DNA from: Mesorhizobium sp.
GTDB lineage: Bacteria; Pseudomonadota; Alphaproteobacteria; Rhizobiales; Rhizobiaceae
DNA: 64,000 bases
Direction: 5' to 3'
Assembly (NCBI GenBank): GCA_004020545.1
Contig: SAQE01000027.1
Location: 1 to 64,000 of the forward strand
Shown here: positions 35,765 through 45,751 of the stretch, piece by piece
How positions within the stretch are numbered: the stretch's first letter is position 1
Layout: each line of letters begins with the position of its first letter
Made by a program: the position numbers and the translations under genes
Notes under the pieces: model-generated
What the model was told of the DNA's origin: nothing
The model's input: the letters and a program-made list of their open reading frames with translations, nothing else
The model's database searches: none

Positions 35765-36397
35765 AGCAGGGACGTTTAACGGCGACGAGCTTCCAGTTTT
35801 CCGCGGGGACGGGGAATGTTTGCTCGCGTGCTTTATCGAGCTTTGAGAGGTAGGCATGGTCTCCAACCGTGGTTTTGACTGCGTTCTAGCGACCGAGTCG
35901 CAAGCGCCATGCCAATTGACCCCATGCCTTGGGTTCACTTCGGTTTTTGCAGCAACTTTCGTGTTGTGCAGTAATGCCGGTCGATATTATTGCTCAAGCA
36001 GCACTGGAAATTGGGTGGGACTCCGTTCGGCAAACCCGGCCTTTGTCCGAAGCCGGACACGAATGTCGGAAATTAGCCAAACGCCAGGACCTGGGGCGGG
36101 TTAAGAAACGTTGCCGTGGGCACCGTTCTTCAGCACAATTGCGCCACGCGAGCATGGCTCCCAGCGTCAATGCCGTGCAGCAGCGAGACGAAAGTCACTG
36201 CAGAATATCAACCTCTGCGAAGTCGTTGAGACGATGGGACAGGATAGCCAAGGAGGTGCGCCGTCTTGCATGCCCCGCCAGCGAGGCGAACCCTCTTGGC
36301 TACGCGCGCCACCAGAGACGCTCCATATCGTCAGGCCCGCGTCTCATGCTCAGATGAGCCGGTATTTGGCTCTCTCATCAGCGAACCGAGAGAGCCC
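35765..36397. other. Intergenic stretch, nothing recognised
   Basis: Just over 600 bases between the prxS promoter region and the IS21 relic. Short frames on both strands show no recognisable family, RNA gene or repeat. Confidence 0.4.
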
Positions 36398-36640
36398 ATG
36401 CCAAGACGGAAGCAAGCAAGACGAACGAGCGTCAAAGATACCCGGACGATCCTGCGCCTGACCCGTAAACAGGGCAGTCCGGTGGGCGAGGTGGCAGAGC
36501 AACTGAGGTTCGGCAAGACCTCGGTTTCCACCTATTTCTGCGGGCGCTGGAGGCGGGCTGTCGTGCTGGCCCTGCATGCGGCTTTGACGACGATGCGATG
36601 TTGAAACACCGTCTGTTGCGCCGAATCGGCCGTCGGCCAC
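36398..36640 (+). mobile_element. IS21-family IstA relic (N-terminus)
   Basis: Starts MPRRKQARRTSVKDTRTILR and continues LTRKQGSPVGEVAEQLRFGK then TSVSTY: the N-terminal helix-turn-helix of IS21-type IstA. Further pieces in other frames (GFDDDAM, LKHRLLRRIGRRPH) continue the same protein. The catalytic core and istB are absent. Confidence 0.7.
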
Positions 36641-36811
36641 ACGTTGGGTCGTCATCAGGTTCTCGACAGCTTCCCGGTGTCAAATCCAAACCGTGGTCGG
36701 CGATCCCACCAAGGTGGGAAGGCAGCGCTGACATAGCCGAACGTCGATCAAGTCACGATCAACGATTGCCTCATGTCACATGCCCTGCGGGACTGAAAAA
36801 CGGAGAAGAAC

Positions 36812-38008
36812 ATGTGCGATGCAAAACTGAAGACCGTGCTTTCGCTCTTCTCGCCGGTGGCCAGCAAATTAGATGCTCTCTCGTCCAACGGACCAGCGAC
36901 GGATGCAAATTACGTTAAGCTAAATACGAACGAGAACCCGTTTCCGTTGCCGAAGAGCGTAATGCAAAGTGCAATTGCTGCGATCGAACACCATTATCTT
37001 TATCCGGAAGACGACAATCTCAGCTTAAGGGCAGCTGCCTCCGACGCTTACGGATTTTCCAAAGATCAGGTGATTGCCGGCAACGGTTCGTCGGAACTGC
37101 TCGGACTCATCTACAGAGCTTTCCTCGCCCCAGGAGATACAGTGGCGATGCTGTCGCCCGGATTTTCGTTCAACCGTAAACTTGCCATGTTACAGGGTGC
37201 CGAGTTTCTCGAAATCGCATCGAGCGAAGCTCATCCCCTGCCGATAGAAAAACTTCTGTCCGGCCCCGCAAAAGACGCGAAGTTCATTCTGTTGGCTAAT
37301 CCGAACAATCCGACCGGAACATTCGTGCCGGTGGCCGAAATCGAACGCCTTGTGGAGCAAGCAGATCGCTTGATCGTCTTGGATGAGGCCTACGTTGACT
37401 TCGCACCCGACCATGCCCTGCGCCTCGTCAATAGACATCCGAATCTTTTGATCTTGAGGACTTTTTCAAAGAGCTATGCTGCCGCTGGCGTGCGAGTCGG
37501 CTTCGGTTTCGGTCACCCAGAAATCATTGGCAGGCTGCGCAACATCCAGAATGTCTTCAACATGAACGTGATCGGGCAGGCGGTCGGGAAAAGCATTCTT
37601 GCGCATCGCCACGCCTACGAAGAGAACCACAGGCACATCAAGCATGAACGACAGCGAGTGACCCTGGCGCTGTTGCAACTTGGCTTTTCCGTAACACCCT
37701 CCCACGCAAACTTTTTGCTGGCCCGTGTGCCGGCGGGACAGGAGGGCTCATGCTGGCAAGCCGCGTTGAAAGAGCAGAAGATCCTCATCGCCAGCTTTCC
37801 TGACATAGATTTGAAGAACTGCATTCGCGTCAGCATTGGTAGCACAGAGCAGATGGACAAATTCCTTGCTGCCGCCAAACACGTCTGTATGAACTTTAAG
37901 AGGAATCGCGGTGTGCGCAAGCATGAAGTCAATTCACATTGCATTGGAAATGTATTAAGTAATAAGTGTCGATGTGTTATAAGTTATGATGTTTCCAATA
38001 GTGGATAA
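36812..38008 (+). CDS. HisC-like class I aminotransferase
   Basis: 398 residues, PLP enzyme. VKLNTNENPFPLP near 35, LANPNNPTG near 165, the aldimine aspartate in VLDEAYVDF and lysine in RTFSKSYAAAGVRVGFG are intact. Best family is histidinol-phosphate aminotransferase, but no other his genes are near, so it may transaminate another amino acid in a specialised pathway. The last ~30 residues (GVRKHEVNSHCIG...) are beyond the family end and lie in AT-richer DNA. GGAGAAG precedes the ATG. The LLM oxidoreductase starts 27 bases downstream. Confidence 0.85.
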   Translation: MCDAKLKTVLSLFSPVASKLDALSSNGPATDANYVKLNTNENPFPLPKSVMQSAIAAIEHHYLYPEDDNLSLRAAASDAYGFSKDQVIAGNGSSELLGLIYRAFLAPGDTVAMLSPGFSFNRKLAMLQGAEFLEIASSEAHPLPIEKLLSGPAKDAKFILLANPNNPTGTFVPVAEIERLVEQADRLIVLDEAYVDFAPDHALRLVNRHPNLLILRTFSKSYAAAGVRVGFGFGHPEIIGRLRNIQNVFNMNVIGQAVGKSILAHRHAYEENHRHIKHERQRVTLALLQLGFSVTPSHANFLLARVPAGQEGSCWQAALKEQKILIASFPDIDLKNCIRVSIGSTEQMDKFLAAAKHVCMNFKRNRGVRKHEVNSHCIGNVLSNKCRCVISYDVSNSG

Positions 38009-38035
38009 ATCATAGGTAATTTGGAGAATAATTAA

Positions 38036-39070
38036 TTGACGAAAATTTTCGCTTCGGGCCTAACCTTCGGCATCTTCGATCATCTGGACGAAAACGGCGA
38101 TGACATCGCCCAACAATATGCAGATCGGCTGAGCCTAGCAGAAGCGTGCGATGGCTATGGCTTTTATGCGTATCATCTCGCAGAGCACCACTGTACGCCA
38201 CATGGCAGAGGTCCATCACCGAATTTGTTCTTAGCGAGCGTCGCCCAGCGAACCCGCAGTCTTCGTGTTGGTCCCATGGTAATGCTACTTGCGCTCTATC
38301 ATCCGCTGCGTGCCTTCGAGGAGATCTGCATGCTTGATCAGTTGAGCGGCGGCAGGCTTGAACTCGGCATAGGGCGCGGCTCTGCTCCGACTGAATTGGG
38401 ATACTTCGGGGTTGCTGTAGAAGCAGCACCAGAACAGTACACGGAGGCCAGCGAGATTCTCATCAATGCGATGAAAGGCGGGACGCTTTCTTATGAGGGC
38501 CGCCACTTTGAGTTGAAAGACGTTCCGCTGACGTTGAGACCTCACCAATATCCCCAGCCGCCGACATGGATCGCCACCAATCGACCCGAGCCGGCTAGCT
38601 GGGCCGCCGCGAATGGGGCAAACATCGCCTGCGTCGGACCTTCCACTTCTGTTCGCAGCGTTACCGACGCGTTCCGCGCCGCCCGAATTCACGATGCTGA
38701 CATTGGCCACCAAGCGCCATTTCTTGGATTGCTCCGAATGGTGGTGATAGGGCGTTCTGAAACAGATGCGTATTTGCTCGCAGCACCTGCCTATGAACGA
38801 TGGCTCAAGAGCTTCAAATTTCTATACGAACTAAATGCCATTCCCACTCCACCAAACTTGCCTTTGAACTTCGATGCAGCAATTGAAAGTGAATTGTGCG
38901 TCGTGGGAACGGCAGCTTCTGTCCGAAAAGCTCTCCTTGATCAGCTGGAAGAGGCAGGTGCTAATTATCTTCTGTGTCAACTGGCATTTGGGGATTTGCC
39001 GCTGGATGCCTCGCTATACACCGCATCGACCATTCGATCCGAAATCATGGCTCGAGTTGCCGCATCGTGA
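38036..39070 (+). CDS. Second luciferase-like (LLM) flavin-dependent oxidoreductase
   Basis: 344 residues with a TTG start preceded by TTTGGAGAAT. Family landmarks: GYGFYAYHLAEHHCTPHG, LRVGPMVMLLALYHPLRAFE, GGRLELGIGRGSAPTELGYFG. Clearly related in fold to the P450-operon monooxygenase but not a recent duplicate. Forms a two-gene unit with the HisC-like aminotransferase; oxidation of an amino- or keto-acid product is a reasonable inference. Confidence 0.88.
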   Translation: MTKIFASGLTFGIFDHLDENGDDIAQQYADRLSLAEACDGYGFYAYHLAEHHCTPHGRGPSPNLFLASVAQRTRSLRVGPMVMLLALYHPLRAFEEICMLDQLSGGRLELGIGRGSAPTELGYFGVAVEAAPEQYTEASEILINAMKGGTLSYEGRHFELKDVPLTLRPHQYPQPPTWIATNRPEPASWAAANGANIACVGPSTSVRSVTDAFRAARIHDADIGHQAPFLGLLRMVVIGRSETDAYLLAAPAYERWLKSFKFLYELNAIPTPPNLPLNFDAAIESELCVVGTAASVRKALLDQLEEAGANYLLCQLAFGDLPLDASLYTASTIRSEIMARVAAS

Positions 39071-39171
39071 ATCCGTTGTGTGATTGGAGGAGCAGCGGCA
39101 GCGCTGCTGCTCATTCCGAAACGGTTGTGGGGGCCGGACTCTTGTGTCAGGCGTAAACACTAGGCCGGTGC

Positions 39172-39965
39172 TTGGTCGCCGACCGCGATACTGCAGCCCT
39201 CGCCCATTTCAGTCCCGATGACATTCCTGCCGCGACGGTTGCAGTGCCGCACTCCGCAAATTCCCCATACAGAAACAGACTTCTTGGCCTGCTCGACCAG
39301 CAGGATGGGTCCCTGCTCTCGCCGGATCTGGAGCACGTCGAACTGGCACTGAGCGATCGCCTTGAACAGCAAGGCAGGCCGATCAACTTCGTGTACTTCA
39401 TAGAGGAGGGCTTCGGCTCTATCATCGCCAAAATGGCGCCCGGCCGGGATGCCGAAGCCGGCATTCTGGGCCACAAAGGCATGACAGGAACGGTTGTCGT
39501 CCTCGGCGACAATCTGGCGCCGCATGATTGCGTCGTCCAGCTCGCCGGAGAGGCGATGCGCATTCCGATAGCCCCCTTTCATGAGGCACTCGAGCAAAGT
39601 CCCACCCTGCGGCTGTTTCTTCTGCGCTTCGTGCAATGCCTGATGGTGCAGACCAGCTACACCGCTCTCACGCGAACGCCCGCCAGGGGCTCGAAAGCCG
39701 TCTCGTCCGATGGCTGCTGTTGTGTGAGGATCGCGCTGGCCCCGAGCTGAAACTCACGCGCGAATTCCTGTCGATCATGCTCGGCGTGAGGCGGCCGGGC
39801 GTAACCGTCGCCATCGAGGTCCTGGAAGGCAATGGCTTGATCCGCGCCACGTGCGGCAAGATCGTCATCCGTGATTGGGAAGGACTGATCAAACTGGCCG
39901 ATGGCAGCTATGGCCCACCGGAAGCCGAGTACGAAAGGCTTATCGGTAGCAGTCCACTCCGCTGA
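39172..39965 (+). pseudogene. Crp/Fnr-family regulator with a frameshift
   Basis: The sensor half (39172 to about 39670) has a cyclic-nucleotide-binding-like barrel: VYFIEEGFGSIIAKM and AGILGHKGMTGTVVVLGD. The continuation NARQGLESRLVRWLLLCEDR and the HTH LTREFLSIMLGVRRPGVTVA are one frame over; one missing base near 39672 explains it. Restored length ~264, close to the family. No FNR-type N-terminal cysteines. Start (TTG at 39172) uncertain. Confidence 0.8.
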
Positions 39966-40009
39966 AGGCTGTAGGGACCCTCGACAGCAGTGAGCCCATA
40001 GGAGATCAC

Positions 40010-40345
40010 ATGGCCGCCCTTTCCCTTAATTATTTTGACGTACGCAACAATGATCGGCTCTTTTCCGACACTGAAGGGACATGGTTAGCCGGCGGCATGG
40101 ATTCCGTCAGGCTCGAGGCTTTCGCCGCGCTGACAGACTATGCGCGGGAAGTCACCCCCACCGTCATTTGCCGCCGCCTTACCGTTGAAGCCCGCGACGA
40201 AGACAGCAAGCCGCTCTTGGAAGCTGTTATGGACGTGGTCATCGGGGTCGTTTGTCTCAGACGACCCCGAACAGCCAAAGCGCTAAAAAAACGCCGAGCG
40301 CCAGCTCGGATGCCTTCCGGTGAACCGATCTGCGGGGCCGACTAG
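40010..40345 (+). CDS. DUF6894-like small protein
   Basis: 111 residues after a TAGGAGATCAC binding site. The first ~85 residues match a rhizobial family of unknown function: YFDVRNNDRLFSDTEGTWLA, EAFAALTDYAREV, VEARDEDSKPLLEAVMDVVI. The last ~25 residues (RRPRTAKALKKRRAP...) are basic and atypical, suggesting a late frameshift or run-on into the ligase relic. Follows the broken Crp/Fnr gene by 45 bases. Confidence 0.55.
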   Translation: MAALSLNYFDVRNNDRLFSDTEGTWLAGGMDSVRLEAFAALTDYAREVTPTVICRRLTVEARDEDSKPLLEAVMDVVIGVVCLRRPRTAKALKKRRAPARMPSGEPICGAD

Positions 40346-40740
40346 TCCTCTCGAACATCGGTCAGAGTGGCATGGCGCAGCCCGCCCTCGCCTTTCAGGA
40401 AGCTGATGTGGCCGACCAGGCCGGGCTTGATCCACTGCGCGTTCGGCTTCTTGATCGGAATTCCTTTGCGCGCCCGGCCGGGCATCCGGCGACGCGCTCG
40501 TAGAGCCGTTCCTTCATGGCGCGGTTCAGACCGATCACCGCGGCCCCGACATATTTTCGTGAGCCGTCGGCCTTGGCCATGAGAGCCATCGGCGCGGCGA
40601 GTAACCCTGAGGGTCTCGAGCTGCATCAGCATGGAGAGCCTGCCTATAACGGACCCCGTGCCGTCGTCGCGCTTTCCGAAGAAGTCGTCCGCCCACGGCA
40701 ACCAGAGCGTCCTATCGAGGACAAAGCATGTTTGCCTGCG
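40345..40740 (-). pseudogene. ATP-dependent DNA ligase (LigD-like) C-terminal relic
   Basis: Minus-strand fragments in different frames: VIGRLSMLMQLETLRVTRR, then ADGSRKYVGAAVIGLNRAMK, then NAQWIKPGLVGHISFLKGEG and LRHATL. These are the last parts of the OB-fold of Ku-associated ATP ligases. Frameshifts and the missing nucleotidyltransferase domain show it is dead. Confidence 0.7.
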
Positions 40741-40852
40741 GCATTCTGAATCACATCCGAGACGAGGGTTGCCAGCTAATGGGTGGGCAGGCAGGGTGGC
40801 GCGCCAACGGCACACGGCCGCACGATGTAATGCAAATAGTACGAGGAAACCG

Positions 40853-41626
40853 ATGCCCCCCATCACCCGTCGTCATGCCCTCTGCGCGCTCGCAGCCCTT
40901 TTTGGTGGAAAACACGCCCATGCTCAAACTTCTGTACAAGGCGGGCTCGATATCGTCCGCGGCAAGCGGACCACGTCTAAAGAGCATCCTTGGTACGTCG
41001 AACTCAATATTGTCACAGAGGATAAAATTGTCAGAGAGGATAAATCTTATCTATGCGGTGGAGTGGTGATCGGAGACCAATGGATCCTCACAGCGGCACA
41101 CTGTTTAGCGGGTGCAACCAAGGTCGAGGCCTTTGTGAAGAATGGCGTTTCGTTAGATGTAACGGACTTTATTGTTCACGAAGAATATGTCGCGAAGACA
41201 TTCAAACATGATCTGGCGCTCGTGCGGGTGCGCAGTACGCTACCCGCAGTGGCCATTCCCCTTGCTACCCCCCGGATGGACATTCCTAATGGCGAGCTCC
41301 TTACCGTGACGGGTAAGGGAGTTACACGACATGGTGGAGAGGAATCAGAAGAGCTCCGAGAGGGCAAGGTCCCATACGTCGACAACAAAACGTGCAGCCG
41401 CAAATATGGGGAGGAGATCTTTCCTGGGATGATGTGCGCCGGAACCGAAAGCGGCGGGACCGATCCTTGCCAAGGGGACAGTGGAGGTCCTCTGACCAAA
41501 GCCCATGGCAAAAACCCTATCTTGGTTGGAATTGTCTCGAGTGGGGCCGGTTGCGGAAGGACATACGGTGTGTATACGCGCGTGTCGTATTATCGCGAGT
41601 GGATCACGAAACATACCGGTGACTGA
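40853..41626 (+). CDS. Trypsin-like (S1A) secreted serine protease
   Basis: 257 residues from the ATG at 40853 (GAGGAAAC upstream). Twin-arginine-like signal: TRRHALCALAALFGG, cleavage near HAHAQ. Triad: H in LTAAHCLAG, D in KHDLALVRV, S in GDSGGPLTK; an Asp before the Ser region (DPCQGDSGG) suggests cleavage after Lys/Arg. Cysteines are spaced as in chymotrypsin-fold disulfides. Such animal-like S1A proteases are uncommon in bacteria. Target unknown. Confidence 0.9.
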   Translation: MPPITRRHALCALAALFGGKHAHAQTSVQGGLDIVRGKRTTSKEHPWYVELNIVTEDKIVREDKSYLCGGVVIGDQWILTAAHCLAGATKVEAFVKNGVSLDVTDFIVHEEYVAKTFKHDLALVRVRSTLPAVAIPLATPRMDIPNGELLTVTGKGVTRHGGEESEELREGKVPYVDNKTCSRKYGEEIFPGMMCAGTESGGTDPCQGDSGGPLTKAHGKNPILVGIVSSGAGCGRTYGVYTRVSYYREWITKHTGD

Positions 41627-41849
41627 GGGGGCGAGTCGGGATGCGTGCAGGGTGGAAAGTTCACGTTGCCGCGTATCCGAACGCGCAGAATGTCCAGACT
41701 AATCGGAGTTCATCTAACAGGTATCCTGACCATGTCCCATGAAGGCTGTGCAGGCTAGGAAGCCCCGAGGCACCCGCGCCTGGCTCATCAGCGGAGCTGG
41801 GGGCTCTGATTAGACCCGCCGGAGATCAGGGCGGCGGGCTCTATCCAGC

Positions 41850-42143
41850 GGCACTGTATGACGCCAAGTCCAAACGCAAATTTGATGACGACGTGCGCGA
41901 TAGCGGGCTTGGGGATTTTGTCGAGGCGGTCGAAGCCACCCCTCACGCCCTTGGCTAAGAAACCAAGCCTTCTTCAGCTTCCAAGAGACCGAGCACAGTG
42001 GTGCCAGAGTGGTCGGTCGAGGCATGCTGGCGAATGCGCGACAAAAGCAGCTTGTGGCCATAGAAGGCAGCGACACAAGCAAGACTGGTCGCCCCGCAAT
42101 CGGTGATATCGCGCTGCTTAAACTTGCTGACCTTGCTTGACAT
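41850..42143 (-). pseudogene. Relic of a peptidase-containing ABC exporter (C39 domain only)
   Basis: From the ATG at 42143: SKFKQRDITDCGATSLACVA, then AAFYGHKLLLSRIRQHAS and GTTVLGLLEAEE, the C39 peptidase start with its catalytic Cys in DCGAT. After a frameshift near 41955 the next piece reads GGFDRLDKIPKPAIAHVVIK. The catalytic His region is decayed and no membrane or ATPase domains follow. C39 exporters cleave and export double-glycine peptides. Confidence 0.75.
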
Positions 42144-42289
42144 GGCGGCTCGCTGACTGTCTGGAAATTGAAGATTAGTCGCCCGCGTAGAGCGGATTGA
42201 GCTAATCGTCGACTTTATCATAGAGGAGTTGCAGCAAAGTGCGGCCTGCAACGAGAAAGCGTGCCCAAACGGTAATGCCTTTCTTCAGG

Positions 42290-43039
42290 TGAGCGATGCC
42301 CCCGTTCTTAAGGACGAGTTGGTTGCGAGACAGCGCAAGGGGGACCTTGAAGAAGGGCTCCCGCCGTGGAGAATGGAGTCCTGCGCCACGTTGAGCACCT
42401 TGGCGTCAGTGACACCCCATTGATTGTAGTTTGTAGGCATCGATTTGGATATGCACCGACTGGCCCGGGTGCACAAAAGCGATGTCTTTGGGGGGAACGT
42501 AGATTTCCACCACCAGTTCGGTACCGGCGAAACCCAACCGACGTTTTGCCCGGCCTGTACGTAGCTGCCGGAAGTGAGGCCTGAGAATTGCTCAAGAGTA
42601 CTGGGGCTCGAATATGAGTCAGATCCCGCTCGTTCTCGAGCTCATGCAAAGTGGCCGTGAGCTCCTTGAGGCGCAGGTTGATGTCGAAGAGTTGCTGGTT
42701 TCATTCGGCGATTTTTCGCCGGGCCAGGATCTCGCCCTGGAGCTCAATGTTGTGGAGGGCGAAAGTCTTTTCTTCAACAGTTTTCGCGGGCGCTGCAGAA
42801 GCCGAAAGCAGTCGCTTGGCACGGTCGAGTTCCGCTGCGGCATTGGTGCGGGCGTATTCGTTTTCCCGCAACAAGTTGAGGAAATGCGCGCGGTCAGCTT
42901 TGGCGGATTCGGTCGAGAGGCGGATCGGGTCCTTGGCCTGCGTGCCGGAGGAGATCAGGTTTTCGAGATCACCGGCAAGATCGCTCCTTGCGACCCATGC
43001 TCGCTCCAATCGGGCTGTGCGGAAATTCTCCCGGTTCAC
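42290..43039 (-). pseudogene. HlyD-family membrane fusion protein relic
   Basis: Coiled-coil part at 43039-42701 (LNLLRENEYARTNAAAELDR), then in other frames LKELTATLHELENERDLTHI and RAP, then a barrel-sandwich-like part (IYVPPKDIAFVHPGQSVHIQ). At least two frameshifts; N-terminal membrane anchor not visible. It lies just upstream of the C39 exporter relic on the same strand, so both are remnants of one type I-like export system. Confidence 0.65.
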
Positions 43040-43116
43040 AAAATTGAGTCGCTGGAGTAGTGGGGGCGCAGAGAAATCTCCGGTCGCAGCCTTACCCGGT
43101 CAAAACAAGGATACCA

Positions 43117-43818
43117 ATGATGAAGACTCTCGCCGTCTGCTCTGGCGGATTGGACTCCGTTTCCCTTGCTCACATGGTGGCAGCGGAGCACGAACTCACC
43201 GGCCTTCTATCTTTCGACTATGGCCAACGGCACAGGAAGGAATTGGGCTTCGCCGCTCTTTGCGCGCAGCGACTGAAGGTCCCGCACCAGATCATCGACA
43301 TCGGCGAAATCGGCCGTGGCCTTTCCGGCTCAGCGCTGACCGACAGTGTCGACGTGCCGGACGGCCACTACGCCGAAGACACGATGAAGATTACGGTGGT
43401 GCCGAACCGCAATGCCATCATGTTGGCAATCGCCTTCGGTCTCGCCGCCGCCCACAACGCCGAAGCGGTGGCGGCGGCCATGCATGGTGGGGACCACTTC
43501 ATCTATCCCGATTGCCGTCCGGCCTTCATTGAAGCTTTCCAGACAATGCAAGACCGCGCGCTCGACGGCTATGCGCAGATACGCCTCTATGCACCGTATG
43601 TGAATCTCGGAAAAGCTGACATTGTTGCGGATGGCGCAAGATACGGCACCCCGTTTGCCGAGACCTGGTCCTGTTACAAGGGCGGCGTGCGTCACTGCGG
43701 ACGATGCGGGACCTGCGTCGAGCGGCGCGAAGCGTTCCATCTCGCCGGGCACGCTGATCCCACCGACTACGAGGACGCCGATTTCTGGCTCGAGGCGCTG
43801 CGCAGGAGGCGCGCGTAA
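43117..43818 (+). CDS. queC: QueC, 7-cyano-7-deazaguanine synthase
   Basis: 233 residues. ATP-pyrophosphatase motif AVCSGGLDSVSLA at the N-terminus; NRNAIMLAIAFGLAA near 105; C-terminal zinc site CYKGGVRHCGRCGTCVERR. QueC converts CDG to preQ0. Stop and next start overlap as TAATG, coupling it to queD. Start at 43117 chosen for family length over an open extension to 43060. Confidence 0.95.
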   Translation: MMKTLAVCSGGLDSVSLAHMVAAEHELTGLLSFDYGQRHRKELGFAALCAQRLKVPHQIIDIGEIGRGLSGSALTDSVDVPDGHYAEDTMKITVVPNRNAIMLAIAFGLAAAHNAEAVAAAMHGGDHFIYPDCRPAFIEAFQTMQDRALDGYAQIRLYAPYVNLGKADIVADGARYGTPFAETWSCYKGGVRHCGRCGTCVERREAFHLAGHADPTDYEDADFWLEALRRRRA

Positions 43819-44174
43819 TGTTCCACATCAGCAAGGAATTCCACTTCTCGGCCTCGCATCAGCTCACCTCCTTGCCTCCCAACCATCAATGTGCGCGCCT
43901 GCACGGGCATAACTATGTCGTCGTAGTGGAGCTGTCGGCCAAGGAACTGGACGCCCACGGCTTCGTGCGCGACTATCACGATCTGGCGCCGCTCAAACGC
44001 TACATTGACGAGAGCTTCGACCATCGGCACCTCAACGACGTGCTGGGACATGAGAAGGTCACGGCGGAATGCCTGGCCAGACATTTCTATGAATGGTGCA
44101 AGGCACGTCTGCCGCAGACCGCGGCCGTGCGCGTTAGCGAAACACCGAAAACTTGGGCGGAATACCGTCCGTGA
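43818..44174 (+). CDS. queD: QueD, 6-carboxytetrahydropterin synthase
   Basis: 118 residues, T-fold. Zinc histidines in FSASHQL and CARLHGHNY with the catalytic Cys before the second motif; DFDHRHLND-like [10 protein letters not shown] near 70. Makes 6-carboxy-tetrahydropterin from GTP-derived dihydroneopterin triphosphate. Overlaps queC by one base and queE by four. Confidence 0.95.
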   Translation: MFHISKEFHFSASHQLTSLPPNHQCARLHGHNYVVVVELSAKELDAHGFVRDYHDLAPLKRYIDESFDHRHLNDVLGHEKVTAECLARHFYEWCKARLPQTAAVRVSETPKTWAEYRP

Positions 44175-44905
44175 CCGACATGCATCCCGTAATCCGTGTG
44201 AGCGAGATATTCGGGCCGACGATCCAGGGCGAGGGCGTGCTCATCGGCTTGCCGACGGTGTTCATCAGAACCGGCGGATGTGATTATCGCTGTTCATGGT
44301 GCGACAGCCTTCACGCGGTGGACAATCAGTATCGCCATGAATGGCTACCGATGCCGATCGATGCCGTGTGGCAAACCGTCCATGCGCTTTCCGGCGGCAG
44401 GCCGGTTATGGTCTCCTTGTCAGGCGGCAACCCGGCCATTCAGCCGTTCGGTCCCCTCATAGAACGAGGCCATCGCGAGGGCTATCGTTTTGCACTGGAA
44501 ACGCAGGGTTCCGTGGTGAGGGAGTGGTTTGCGGATCTTGACGTGCTGACCCTTAGCCCAAAGCCGCCGTCCAGCGAAATGACGACCCGTTGGGCTGCGT
44601 TTGAGGCGTGCCTCGAAGCGGCGCAAGAGAAGCCGCAAATCGTGCTCAAGCTCGTCGTTTTCGACGAGAGTGACTATGCCTACGCCAAAGAAGTCGCGGC
44701 GCGATATCCGCACCTTCCGATCTATCTGCAACCCGGCAATCACACGCCGCCGCGCCCCGGCAGTGAAGACGCCTCTGTCGACTTGGACGGAATAATGATG
44801 CGAATGGAATGGCTTGTCGAAAGGGTGACCAGCGACAGGTGGTTCGAAGCCCGCGTGTTGCCGCAGCTGCACGTTCTGCTTTGGGGTAACAAGAGGGCGG
44901 TCTAG
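44171..44905 (+). CDS. queE: QueE, 7-carboxy-7-deazaguanine synthase
   Basis: 244 residues from the GTG at 44171 that overlaps the queD stop (GTGA); ATG at 44180 is possible. Radical SAM motif [25 protein letters not shown] start; GGN motif [11 protein letters not shown]. Makes CDG from QueD product. With queC and queD it forms a preQ0 module; queF and DNA-inserting dpd genes are absent here. Its 3' end is duplicated at 46645-46844. Confidence 0.94.
   Translation: MTDMHPVIRVSEIFGPTIQGEGVLIGLPTVFIRTGGCDYRCSWCDSLHAVDNQYRHEWLPMPIDAVWQTVHALSGGRPVMVSLSGGNPAIQPFGPLIERGHREGYRFALETQGSVVREWFADLDVLTLSPKPPSSEMTTRWAAFEACLEAAQEKPQIVLKLVVFDESDYAYAKEVAARYPHLPIYLQPGNHTPPRPGSEDASVDLDGIMMRMEWLVERVTSDRWFEARVLPQLHVLLWGNKRAV
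44685..44901 (+). repeat. Direct repeat copy 1 (queE 3' end)
   Basis: The intact queE 3' end. From 44725 to 44901 it aligns with 46669-46844; a shorter match to the left (AAAGAAGTCGCGGCG here, AAAGACGTCGCGGCG at the second copy) extends it to about 44685. Copy 2 lacks about 17 bases between these two blocks. Confidence 0.85.
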
Positions 44906-45751
44906 TCTGCGGCTTGCGTCGCACCGGAAGGCCGGGCTCCGACGGCTTGGCAGGCTCTCTTCGCGTGCCGAGTACAGCCGAGCTTTGTTCGCGCCAGCGG
45001 TCTCGCGATTGTGCGGCTGGAAACCGCCCGGACACCCGCTGCCGGCGTGTGTCACCTTGACTCCGATGAGCTGTCGTCACGCAAAGTTGAAATCCGCAAG
45101 AACTGGCCTTCTCGCCCCACCTGCTTGACTGTTTCCTCCGTCGCAAGCACGTCATCCCCTCATCCTTGTTCAGCTCTTATCGATGTATCTCATTGTCCGG
45201 CCTGACGCTCGACTGTCAGACACCAGAACGCCCAACGGGGCTGGCCCGCCGGTCAACGGCAGCTGCTAAACAGAACGGCGATGTGCATGGGAATGCATCC
45301 ATTGCGTAAATGCCTTCCATAAAGAAGATCGATTTCCTCACTGGCCCAACGTGAAATATAGCAACGTCTTCGTGGCGTCGTCGGCTGCGTCAGGAGTAGC
45401 GATGAAAACGTATTGGGGTCGCCTGCGTCTCCTTGGGCGGCGAGTGTAAAGTGTAGCGATGCGGCCTCAGGCGCGAACGGCGAGCCGCGCAGTGATCACC
45501 TTCGCCTGTGCCTTTGCGGCGGGGGTCAAGCGCTGGTCTGCTCGAATTTTTATCGTCTAGCTGGTTGAAACTGCGTCCGTTGCGGGCTGCAGAAGCCGGC
45601 CGGCCGAGAAACGGCAGCCGCACTTATAAAAGCACGCCAAGGCATGCGGGCATCCGTCAGTTGCAAAGGACAATAGTGGCCGCGCCGATTGGCCATCACG
45701 GGTCCATTAGGGCAGCCACCAACATCAGTTCGCAAGAGGAGCAAAAGCAAT
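44906..45751. other. Intergenic stretch upstream of carbonic anhydrase
   Basis: About 850 bases between queE and the carbonic anhydrase gene. Frames on both strands are short and Arg-rich; no family recognised, and no GG-N10-GC promoter with good -12 was found. Together with 46451-46644 it is the extra DNA separating the two queE ends. Confidence 0.4.

Noticed and set aside
36721-36790. Possible nod box upstream of the HisC-like gene
   Set aside because: Only short ATC/GAT matches; the conserved 3' half of the nod box is absent.
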